Below are positions 35,964 to 43,370 of a stretch of DNA of 64,000 nt, piece by piece (within the stretch, counting starts at the first letter, position 1; every line of letters starts with the position of its first letter). The notes under the pieces were generated by a model. That model did no database searches, was not told the DNA's origin, and was given only the letters and a program-made list of their open reading frames with translations. The stretch comes from an uncultured Candidatus Melainabacteria bacterium (GTDB lineage: Bacteria > Cyanobacteriota > Vampirovibrionia > Gastranaerophilales > Gastranaerophilaceae): positions 186,001 through 250,000 of the forward strand of contig CAKUUC010000001.1 of NCBI GenBank assembly GCA_934692625.1, written 5' to 3'. Made by a program: the position numbers and the translations under genes.

Positions 35964-36848
35964 CTAATCTATCTCATTATAGACAATTTTTTTGCGAAAT
36001 TTCCACTGTAAAAGGGTTAAAACAAGAATTATCGCAAATAAAACATAAGCAATCGCACTAGCCTTCCCAACATTGAAATACTCAAAAGCGTTTTGATAAA
36101 TTGAATAAACCAAAACATTTGTACTATTAAATGGTCCGCCCTGAGTCATTAAATAAATCAAATCAAACACCTGAAATGAACTTATAGTCGTGATTATGAC
36201 AACAAAGAATATTGTTGGCGATAACATGGGAATAGTTACATGTCGAAAAGTTTGAATTGAATTTGCTCCGTCAATTTTTGCAGCCTCAAACAGACTTTGT
36301 GAAATTGAAGATAAAGTAGAAAGGAAAATTATCATATTATATCCGATAAGCTTCCATACAGAAACTGCAATTAGTGCCGGCATGGCATATTTCACATCAT
36401 AAAGCCAATTGATATGTAAATGTAACAGCTTATTTAACAAACCGATATTAGGATCAAATATCCAGCCCCAAACAATGCCTATAACTATCATTGGAGTAAT
36501 AAATGGTAGAAAATATGCAGTTTTAAAAAACTCACTTCCTCGAATTTTGGAATTCAAAACAGATGCCAAAATCAACGGAATAATAACTCCGAAAACCGAA
36601 GTCGAAATTGCAAAAACTATTGTATTTACCAAGGTTTGATAAAAAACTTTATCGTTAAATAAATTTTTATAATTTTCTAAACCAACAAAAGATATGGGAT
36701 TAAGTAAATCCCACTTAGCAAAACTTAAACCAAATGAGCAAAATACAGGAATAATAATAAATATCAAGGTTCCAAGTAATGCTGGCAACAAAAAGATTGT
36801 TATTGCCAGATTTTGATTATTTGCCAGATTTTTTAATAAGTTTTTCAT
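35964..36848 (-). CDS. Sugar ABC transporter permease, MalF/UgpA type
   Basis: The 294-residue inner-membrane protein has six membrane segments and the EAA loop EAAKIDGANSIQTFRHVTIP that contacts the ABC ATPase, typical of the first permease of CUT1 sugar or glycerol-phosphate importers. A second permease, solute-binding protein and ATPase would be expected beside it, but the neighbours are a 48-residue gene and the divergent phosphohexomutase. It may work with components encoded elsewhere. The frame is intact. Confidence 0.85.
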   Translation of the reverse strand: MKNLLKNLANNQNLAITIFLLPALLGTLIFIIIPVFCSFGLSFAKWDLLNPISFVGLENYKNLFNDKVFYQTLVNTIVFAISTSVFGVIIPLILASVLNSKIRGSEFFKTAYFLPFITPMIVIGIVWGWIFDPNIGLLNKLLHLHINWLYDVKYAMPALIAVSVWKLIGYNMIIFLSTLSSISQSLFEAAKIDGANSIQTFRHVTIPMLSPTIFFVVIITTISSFQVFDLIYLMTQGGPFNSTNVLVYSIYQNAFEYFNVGKASAIAYVLFAIILVLTLLQWKFRKKIVYNEID

Positions 36849-36890
36849 GGTATGATTTAATTATAATCTAAATAATAGGAGAAGTGAATT

Positions 36891-38315
36891 ATGCAAAAAT
36901 ATGAACATGCATTTGGAAAAAATGATATTCGTGGAATTTATAATGATGATATAACTGAAGAACTTTTTTATAATATAGCAATAGGTTACACCTCTTGGAT
37001 TTCAAAACAAACTCAAAAACAGCCTGAAAACTTGAAAATTAGTGTTTGTATGGATGCAAGATTGCATTCTCCAAGCCTAAAACGTGCAATTTTAAATGGA
37101 TTGTCTAATTCAAAAGTTGGTCACATAGAGGATTTAGGTTTAGCGCCGACTCCTATCGGTTATTATTCTGAATTTGCTCACAATCTTGATGGAGCAATGA
37201 TTATTACCGCAAGCCATAACCCTAGTGAGTACAATGGTCTGAAAATGACATTTAATCATCAATCTTTGAATGAGGCTCAAATCAAAGAAGTTAAAGAAGA
37301 AACTTATGCAAAATGGTCTGAATTACCTGAAAAATTGAACGACTATGACTACCAAACCGAAATTATTGACGAATACATTAACGAAATGAAAAAATCTTTC
37401 GGTAAAGTTGGAGTTGGAATCAAGGTTGTTGTTGACAGTGCAAATGCTACAGGTGGTATCGTAGGACCTAAATTATACAAAGAACTCGGTTGTGAAGTTG
37501 TTGAACTTTTCTCTGAGCCTGATGGAAGATTTCCAAACCATCACCCAAATCCAAGCATTCTATCAACACTTGAAACACTTTCCAAAACTGTTGTTGAAAA
37601 TAAAGCAGATGTCGGAATAGCTTATGATGGCGATAGCGACAGAATCGGTGTTGTAGATTCACACGGAAAACCTTTAACTGGTGATAAATTGCTCTTAATT
37701 TATGCAATGGACATCATTGACCAAAAGCCAACCGTTGTGTCTGAGGTTAAATGTTCTCAAGTCTTGTTTGATACTATTAATAAAGCTGGCGGAAATGCAA
37801 TTATGTGTAAAACCGGTCACGGCTACATTAAAGGTAAGATGAAAGAAACAAATGCGGTATTAGGCGGAGAAATGAGTGGTCATACTTTCTTTAAAGACAG
37901 ATACTACGGTTTTGATGATGCTATTTATGCCGGCTGCAGAATGATTGAAATTATTGCAAAAAATAAAAAACTAAACCCTAATTTCACAATTGATGAAATT
38001 TTAAAACCATTCACTCAAGTATTTACAAGTGATGAAGTTCGTTTTCCTTGTCCAAATCACTTGAAAAAAGAAGTATTGGAAGCAATGAAAAATGAAGTAA
38101 AATCTAACCCTGATATGTTTGGTTCTAAAATAAAAGATATTGTCACTCTAGACGGTATGAGAATCGTTTTTGAAGGCGGTTTTGCTCTAATTAGACAAAG
38201 TAATACAGAACCGGTATTTACGTTGCGTTTTGAGGCTCCTACGCAGGCTGAGGCTGAACAATTCAAAAAGGCAATGACTGAGTTTTTAGATAAAACAATT
38301 AACGCAAGAGTTTAA
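36891..38315 (+). CDS. Phosphomannomutase/phosphoglucomutase
   Basis: This 474-residue alpha-phosphohexomutase interconverts hexose 1- and 6-phosphates. It has the active-site phosphoserine loop TASHNPSEYNG (Ser108), the metal loop DGDSDR (246-251), the sugar-specificity loop GEMSGH and the C-terminal phosphate-binding loop RQSNTEP. The sequence is closest in type to AlgC/ManB bifunctional enzymes. Products could feed surface glycans handled by the flippase at 9394-10851. GGAGAAG precedes the ATG. A terminator follows. Confidence 0.92.
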   Translation: MQKYEHAFGKNDIRGIYNDDITEELFYNIAIGYTSWISKQTQKQPENLKISVCMDARLHSPSLKRAILNGLSNSKVGHIEDLGLAPTPIGYYSEFAHNLDGAMIITASHNPSEYNGLKMTFNHQSLNEAQIKEVKEETYAKWSELPEKLNDYDYQTEIIDEYINEMKKSFGKVGVGIKVVVDSANATGGIVGPKLYKELGCEVVELFSEPDGRFPNHHPNPSILSTLETLSKTVVENKADVGIAYDGDSDRIGVVDSHGKPLTGDKLLLIYAMDIIDQKPTVVSEVKCSQVLFDTINKAGGNAIMCKTGHGYIKGKMKETNAVLGGEMSGHTFFKDRYYGFDDAIYAGCRMIEIIAKNKKLNPNFTIDEILKPFTQVFTSDEVRFPCPNHLKKEVLEAMKNEVKSNPDMFGSKIKDIVTLDGMRIVFEGGFALIRQSNTEPVFTLRFEAPTQAEAEQFKKAMTEFLDKTINARV

Positions 38316-38346
38316 TTGCTAAAAATCAAATAAAATTTTCAATAAA

Positions 38347-38369
38347 AAAGAGGTCTTTGTGACCTCTTT
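38347..38369. terminator. Bidirectional terminator between convergent genes
   Basis: A perfect 9-bp stem AAAGAGGTC / GACCTCTTT (38347-38355, 38361-38369) with loop TTTGT lies between the phosphohexomutase and rsfS, with A and T runs on the flanks. Confidence 0.88.
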
Positions 38370-38373
38370 CTTA

Positions 38374-38769
38374 TTACTTATTAGCATATTCACTGTATTC
38401 CTTACCAACTTCACGCCATTCATCTTCAGTAACGCTATATGCGTGATTCCAAAATTTTTCAATTGCGTAAGTTTCACGGTCTTCTTTATGCAAAATATGG
38501 ACAACAACATCTCCGTAATCAAGCAAGTTCCAACGACTTTTGGAGTCGTTTTCAATTCTCAACGGGAGTTTACCTAATTTAGTTTTAACATTGTCCTTAA
38601 CAGTTTCCATCAAAGCCTTAACTTGCGGAGTTGAATCACCGGTAGCGATTACAAAATAATCAGCCAAAGAAGATACATTACTAATATCCAAAATGACAAT
38701 ATCTTTTGCCAATTTATCATCTAAAAACTGTGCTATTGCACATGCAAACTTATGTGAATCTAATTCCAT
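38374..38769 (-). CDS. rsfS: Ribosomal silencing factor RsfS
   Basis: RsfS (YbeB/Iojap) binds L14 of the 50S subunit and blocks joining with the 30S subunit when nutrients are short. The 131-residue protein has the family core VILDISNVSSLADYFVIATG and the later WNLLDYGDVVVHILHKEDRE motif. It lies 13 bp after rpiB and is likely cotranscribed. Partner genes often seen nearby (nadD) are absent. Confidence 0.93.
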   Translation of the reverse strand: MELDSHKFACAIAQFLDDKLAKDIVILDISNVSSLADYFVIATGDSTPQVKALMETVKDNVKTKLGKLPLRIENDSKSRWNLLDYGDVVVHILHKEDRETYAIEKFWNHAYSVTEDEWREVGKEYSEYANK

Positions 38770-38782
38770 ATTTTAAACCTTT

Positions 38783-39217
38783 CTATTCAATAATATCAAC
38801 TCTGTGTTGGTGTCTTCCGCCTAAAAACTCGGTATCAAGCCAAGTATCTACAATTTCCAAAGCCATAGTTTCGCCAATCAAACGTTGTCCCATACATAAT
38901 ACATTTGAATTGTTATGCTGTCTTGATAACCTTGCTGATGTAGTTTCAGAGCATAATGCTGCCCTAATTCCTTTTGTTTTGTTTGCAACAATAGACATTC
39001 CAATACCGGAACCGCAAATCAAAATTCCTTTTTGAGCATTGTTTTCTACAATATTAGCAGTAACTTTTCTTGCTATTTCAGGATAATCGCAAGAATCTTT
39101 AGTATAAGTACCGACATCAATGACATCAATACCTTTTTGTTTCAAATGGTCACTAATTAAATTTTTATATTCAAATCCTCCATGATCTGAACCGATTGCT
39201 ATAACTAATTTTTCCAT
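38783..39217 (-). CDS. rpiB: Ribose-5-phosphate isomerase B
   Basis: RpiB interconverts ribose-5-phosphate and ribulose-5-phosphate in the pentose phosphate pathway, the same pathway as the transketolase subunit at 1814-2779. The 144-residue product has the N-terminal IGSDHGGFEYK motif and the anion-binding CGSGIGMSIVANK motif; the catalytic Cys is at the start of the latter, and LSRQHNNSNVL is conserved. A related galactose-6-phosphate isomerase is less likely as it forms two subunits. Confidence 0.94.
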   Translation of the reverse strand: MEKLVIAIGSDHGGFEYKNLISDHLKQKGIDVIDVGTYTKDSCDYPEIARKVTANIVENNAQKGILICGSGIGMSIVANKTKGIRAALCSETTSARLSRQHNNSNVLCMGQRLIGETMALEIVDTWLDTEFLGGRHQHRVDIIE

Positions 39218-39284
39218 TGTATTCCTCTTTATTTTTACTATATTTCAATGATACAATTTATTTTGCCAAATGTAAATAAATTTA

Positions 39285-39312
39285 CAAAAAAGAAAGAGGC
39301 TTTCGCCTCTTT
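39285..39312 (-). terminator. Terminator of the flagellar gene cluster
   Basis: An 8-bp stem AAAGAGGC / GCCTCTTT (39293-39300, 39305-39312) with a TTTC loop is followed on the minus strand by a T-tract (complement of the A-run at 39285-39292). Confidence 0.85.
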
Positions 39313-39346
39313 TGTAATGGAGTTTAACGTTATCACAATTATTTTA

Positions 39347-40186
39347 TTAAGAACTGCTAACCATTTGCATTGCTTGTTGTAGCAATTCTTTGTTAGATGA
39401 AATAAGTTTATTAACAACTTCCATCTGTAATTTTGCCATTTTATAGTAAGAAATATTACCTTTAAAATCAGCATTAGAAAGTTCTAACAGACCTGAACGG
39501 ATTTCACCACAACCCAAAACAGGTTTGCCTGATTCTTCGGTTTCTAAAAACATTCCGTCTTTATATTCATACAATCCTGCGGCATTGTGGAAATTCCTTG
39601 TTGTAATTCGGTATAGCGGAACAACTTTTTTGCCGTTTTCTGCTTTACCAACAATAGTACCATCTTTTTGAATTTCGTATTCGTCATACTTACCTAAATA
39701 TTTACCATTATTCGGGTCAATCCACATTTTGATATTAGTTGTCGGGATATCTAATGCTCCGCCCTTCAAGGCTGTTTCTTGATATAAATCAGCACTTATA
39801 GGTTTTGTACCTTGCATAATTTCGCCCTTATCATTAAGGATATAACCTTGAACAGTATTGCCGTTTGAAGCCTTATAAACACCTTCTCCGTCAAAAGTAA
39901 ATTCACCTAGTCTTGTGTAAACACTCTTACCGTCAGGTGTTTTTGTCAAGAAAAAGCCTTTACCTTCTAAAAATACGTTATCATTAGAAGTACCAGGAGT
40001 TGACTTACCTTGGCTCATCTTCTTGCTATAGTCATCATTAATTGCACCACCTAAAAAGGTTTTGAAACTTACTTGTTTTTCTTTAAACCCAGGAGTATAA
40101 ACATTAGTCATGTTATCGGCGATAACATCCATCCAGTTTATTGTTGCATATTGGGTATTTATTGCTGTGATAAAAGCATCATTCAT
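39347..40186 (-). CDS. Flagellar hook-basal body protein (FlgE/FlgF/FlgG family)
   Basis: The 279-residue protein has the N-terminal rod-domain motif ADNMTNVYTPGFKE (usual ANNxANxxTxGFK), a middle domain, and the C-terminal heptad helix SNADFKGNISYYKMAKLQM seen in axial proteins of the flagellum. Length and the GKGFFL / GEFTFDGEGVYKASNG segments fit the FlgG/FlgF/FlgE superfamily. It follows fliK, which controls hook length, so a hook protein is favoured, although it is shorter than most FlgE. It would be exported by the flagellar type III system and has no signal peptide. Confidence 0.82.
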   Translation of the reverse strand: MNDAFITAINTQYATINWMDVIADNMTNVYTPGFKEKQVSFKTFLGGAINDDYSKKMSQGKSTPGTSNDNVFLEGKGFFLTKTPDGKSVYTRLGEFTFDGEGVYKASNGNTVQGYILNDKGEIMQGTKPISADLYQETALKGGALDIPTTNIKMWIDPNNGKYLGKYDEYEIQKDGTIVGKAENGKKVVPLYRITTRNFHNAAGLYEYKDGMFLETEESGKPVLGCGEIRSGLLELSNADFKGNISYYKMAKLQMEVVNKLISSNKELLQQAMQMVSSS

Positions 40187-40208
40187 ATTTTGTTAAACTC
40201 TCCTTTTA

Positions 40209-41459
40209 TTATTGTTGCTGTTGTTGTCTATTGCGTTGATTTTCACGTTGTTGTTTGCCGCCACGATTAGAGTAACTCAAATCAGAATACGGTAAATCGT
40301 TTTCGTTAAATGTATTTTTCAAGGATTCGATATTGTTTCTCAAATATTGTTCAACTGCTTTGTCACCCGGAATAAAGTTTGCGGCCAAGGCTCCATCTTT
40401 ACCGACTCTTAAAACAACAGAAACATCTTTATCAAAATCAATTCTCACTGGTTGATTTTTTTCACGAGATTCACTCAATGCATCAAGTAACGCTTGTGAT
40501 ACTTTAACATTTTGTTGAACTTCTTTAACATCAGCACCTTGTTGAGTCATTTCTGTAGCCTGAGCTGTAATATTTTGCATTGAAACATCATTATTTTGAG
40601 TCAAATTAACAAAGAATTCAGCATCAGATTGAGTCATTGAAATACTGTTAGTTGAGTTATTTAACTTCATAGTTCCAACAGTCTGAGTAGCCTTAACATT
40701 TGCGACATGGTGAGCAATTGTTGAGGTATTTATCATTTGTTGAATATCATTTGATAATTCGTTATTGTTAATATCAAAACTAGACAATGCATTATTGAAA
40801 ATGACATTACCATTCAACATATTATTTTCATCAGCAACTAACGAATCAGTGTTGTAATTGCTATCCGTTGATTGAAGTTGTGAAGTATCTGTCGGAACTT
40901 GTAAATCATTATCAAGTTCAGTACTAATTGAATCCAACTCATTTTCACGTTTTTTCTCTGATTTTACATCAGTTTTTTTAGAAATCGGATTATCAATTTT
41001 ATTTTTGTTTAAATTCGCTTGAGCAAATTGTAGTTGTTCTTGTTGCTGAAGATTTTGATCCAAACCTAATTGATTTTTCTTATCTAAAATTTGTTGATTT
41101 TTAATAAGTTCAATATTATTTTTTTCAATATCTTTTAACAAATTTTCTTTATTATCAACAATATTGGCTTCTTTTTTGTCAGAAAGAGTGTTTTTATCAT
41201 CAACTTTTGCATCTTTTGAATTTTCAGCCTTTGTTGCTTCCTCTGATTTTTGAGTTTTTGAAGTTTCTTTGGTTTCTTTTACATCTTTAGATTCGACTTT
41301 GGTATCTTTTTCAGTTTTTTCTGTAGTTGAAACTTTATCCATTTCATTTTTGAAAGAAGAATCCGAAGTCTTTTTTGAACTTTCAGTATTGGAAGACTTT
41401 GAAACCTGAGATGTTGCAGATGAACTGCTTACTGATGATACTGTTGAATTTACGCTCAT
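40209..41459 (-). CDS. fliK: Flagellar hook-length control protein, FliK-like
   Basis: The 416-residue protein has a long Ser, Thr, Lys and Glu-rich, probably disordered N-terminal part, then Asn/Gln-rich stretches, and a C-terminal globular segment (PVRIDFDKDVSVVLRVGKDG, then YLRNNIESLKNTFNENDLPY) resembling the FliK switch domain that measures hook length and changes export specificity. The order fliJ-fliK-hook gene is common in flagellar operons and supports the call. The tail is Gln/Arg-rich. An AGAAGG site lies upstream within the fliJ stop region. Confidence 0.75.
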   Translation of the reverse strand: MSVNSTVSSVSSSSATSQVSKSSNTESSKKTSDSSFKNEMDKVSTTEKTEKDTKVESKDVKETKETSKTQKSEEATKAENSKDAKVDDKNTLSDKKEANIVDNKENLLKDIEKNNIELIKNQQILDKKNQLGLDQNLQQQEQLQFAQANLNKNKIDNPISKKTDVKSEKKRENELDSISTELDNDLQVPTDTSQLQSTDSNYNTDSLVADENNMLNGNVIFNNALSSFDINNNELSNDIQQMINTSTIAHHVANVKATQTVGTMKLNNSTNSISMTQSDAEFFVNLTQNNDVSMQNITAQATEMTQQGADVKEVQQNVKVSQALLDALSESREKNQPVRIDFDKDVSVVLRVGKDGALAANFIPGDKAVEQYLRNNIESLKNTFNENDLPYSDLSYSNRGGKQQRENQRNRQQQQQ

Positions 41460-41473
41460 AATATTATTACCTT

Positions 41474-41938
41474 CTACTTATTGTTATTCAATTCTTCTTC
41501 TGCCGCTTGCTCTTGAATCTTTTTAAAGAACCTTGTGACACCCAACTCGGAAAATTGCTTTAATTCTGCTGCTTTTTCTTCTGCCAAGTATAGTTCTTTA
41601 TTCTTTTCTTTGTGTTTTTCAAGAACTTTGACTGCTTGTTCACATTTTACGAGTTTTTGAACTTCCTCGTCGAGTTTTTTTTGCAACTCTTGTCGTCTTG
41701 CTTCGAGTTCCTCGGCCTTCTGCCAAAGATGTTCCAAAAACTTGTCGTAAGTATCGTACATCATTGGGTCAGCCGACCGCATTCCTTGTTTTGTATCAAG
41801 AATGTCTTGATTATTTTTTTTTATGTCATTCTCGGCTTGATTTACTGCTTGTTGCGCCTTTTGAACTCTGGTTCTTTGTTCTTCTTTTTGATTTATTCTA
41901 AAGTCCAAAACTTTTTGTAATCGGTACCTGAATGGCAT
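41474..41938 (-). CDS. fliJ: Flagellar export chaperone/stalk protein FliJ
   Basis: The 154-residue product starts MPFRYRLQKVLDFRINQKEE, the usual FliJ opening, and is one long charged coiled coil. FliJ links the FliI ATPase ring to the FlhA export gate in the flagellar type III system. It is the first gene of the three-gene minus-strand cluster; fliI, which commonly precedes it, is not adjacent (rpsA is upstream). The N-terminus begins right after the ATG with a weak ribosome site. Confidence 0.83.
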   Translation of the reverse strand: MPFRYRLQKVLDFRINQKEEQRTRVQKAQQAVNQAENDIKKNNQDILDTKQGMRSADPMMYDTYDKFLEHLWQKAEELEARRQELQKKLDEEVQKLVKCEQAVKVLEKHKEKNKELYLAEEKAAELKQFSELGVTRFFKKIQEQAAEEELNNNK

Positions 41939-42040
41939 GGTTTGTCTACTCTCTTTTTTAGTATTATCCTTTATTTTTCAAGAGTAATAAACATCTAAAC
42001 GTATGATATTGTTATAATGATATATTTTTTTAAGTCAACA

Positions 42041-42075
42041 AAAAAGTGAGGACAATATTTACATCCCCACTTTTT
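42041..42075 (-). terminator. Terminator after rpsA
   Basis: On the minus strand a 12-bp stem (42064-42075 with 42041-42052) contains one G-U pair and ends in a T-run. It separates rpsA from the flagellar cluster. Confidence 0.85.
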
Positions 42076-42103
42076 AGTTTTATTTTTTTGAGCAAAATTT
42101 TGA

Positions 42104-43180
42104 TTATTCCTGTTCAGGAGCAGGTTCTGAACCTTGTTCATGAATAGATAGAGAAATTCTCTTATCTGCAGGATTGAATTTCACAACGTAAGTGTCAATT
42201 TTGTCACCAACTTTTATGATATTGCCTGTTTCATTTTGCAAATCAACAACTTCATTATGTGGTAACAACGCTTCAACCCCTGGTAACACTTCAATAAATG
42301 CACCAAAATGTTTCAATCTCGTAACAGTTCCTTGAACCTTGTCACCTTCTTTAATCTTTTCAGCGGCTTCAATCCACGGATCAGGTTCAAGATTTTTCAA
42401 ACTCAATGAAACTCTTTGTTTGTCATAATCAATTGAAATAACTTCAACGTCAATTTTTTCACCGACTTTCAAAATATCTGTCGGGTGATCAATCCAACGC
42501 CAAGAAAGTTGAGATAGCGGAAGTAATCCGTCCAAACCGCCAATATCAATAAAAGCACCAAAATCAGTAATTCTAACAACTTCACCTTTAACAACTTGCC
42601 CCGGTTCAATTTGAGAGAAGATATTTTTTCTTGCTTCTTCAACAGTATCTTCATAAACCTTTTTATTAGACAAAATAAAGTTATTTTGTTGAACATCAAG
42701 TGTCAAAATTTTCAATTCTAATTTTGAACCGACTTCAAGTTCTGATTCTCTTGCTCGTAATTGAGAAGTCGGAATAAAGCCTCTAATACCTGAAACATCA
42801 ACCAAAACGCCACCTTTAACAACGTTAACGATAGTTCCAAGTATAACTTCATCATTTGCTTTAACTTTTTCAAGTTCTTTCCAAGCATAAGCATTATCAA
42901 CTTTCTTTTTAGACAGTAAAAATTTGCCGTCTTCATCTTCTTCTCTGATAATTAAAAATTCACACTCTTGACCTTTTTTGAAAACATTTTCAGGTTGTTC
43001 GCCTTTGTCAACGGCTTCATAAGTCGGAACAACGGCAATCGCTTTTGCCCCGATATCAACTAAAACGCCTTGTGCATCAAACCCGCAAATAATACCTTTG
43101 ACCAAATCTCCTTTTTGAAATTTGTAATCATACTGTTCTAACAGTTTTTCAAAATCTAACTCTTTTGATGTCATATTCAC
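42104..43180 (-). CDS. rpsA: 30S ribosomal protein S1 with four S1 domains
   Basis: S1 helps mRNA bind and unfold on the 30S subunit. The 358-residue protein holds four OB-fold S1 repeats at about 18-88, 103-170, 188-258 and 273-345; the last two are the best conserved (ITDFGAFIDIGGLDGLLPLS, LKHFGAFIEVLPGVEALLP). This is shorter than the six-domain proteobacterial form and similar to forms in other phyla. A GGAGTG site precedes the ATG. Hairpins on both sides suggest a single-gene transcript. Confidence 0.92.
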   Translation of the reverse strand: MNMTSKELDFEKLLEQYDYKFQKGDLVKGIICGFDAQGVLVDIGAKAIAVVPTYEAVDKGEQPENVFKKGQECEFLIIREEDEDGKFLLSKKKVDNAYAWKELEKVKANDEVILGTIVNVVKGGVLVDVSGIRGFIPTSQLRARESELEVGSKLELKILTLDVQQNNFILSNKKVYEDTVEEARKNIFSQIEPGQVVKGEVVRITDFGAFIDIGGLDGLLPLSQLSWRWIDHPTDILKVGEKIDVEVISIDYDKQRVSLSLKNLEPDPWIEAAEKIKEGDKVQGTVTRLKHFGAFIEVLPGVEALLPHNEVVDLQNETGNIIKVGDKIDTYVVKFNPADKRISLSIHEQGSEPAPEQE

Positions 43181-43307
43181 TCCATTATCTATTACTTAAC
43201 TGTAACTTGCTATAAGCATAGCAAATTTAGCCAATCTTGTAAAGGTTTTGTAATATATCTTAACTTTACTTAAAGTTATAATTACAAAATCACTTATAAA
43301 AGTAATA

Positions 43308-43349
43308 AAAAAGTGGACAATATAAAATTTGCATATTGTCACACTTTTT
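43308..43349 (-). terminator. Terminator after valS
   Basis: Arms AAAAAGTGGACAATA (43308-43322) and TATTGTC-A-CACTTTTT (43334-43349) pair over 15 bp with a single bulged base; the minus-strand 3' arm ends in a T-run. Confidence 0.82.
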
Positions 43350-43370
43350 GTGAATATTATTTACATAAGT

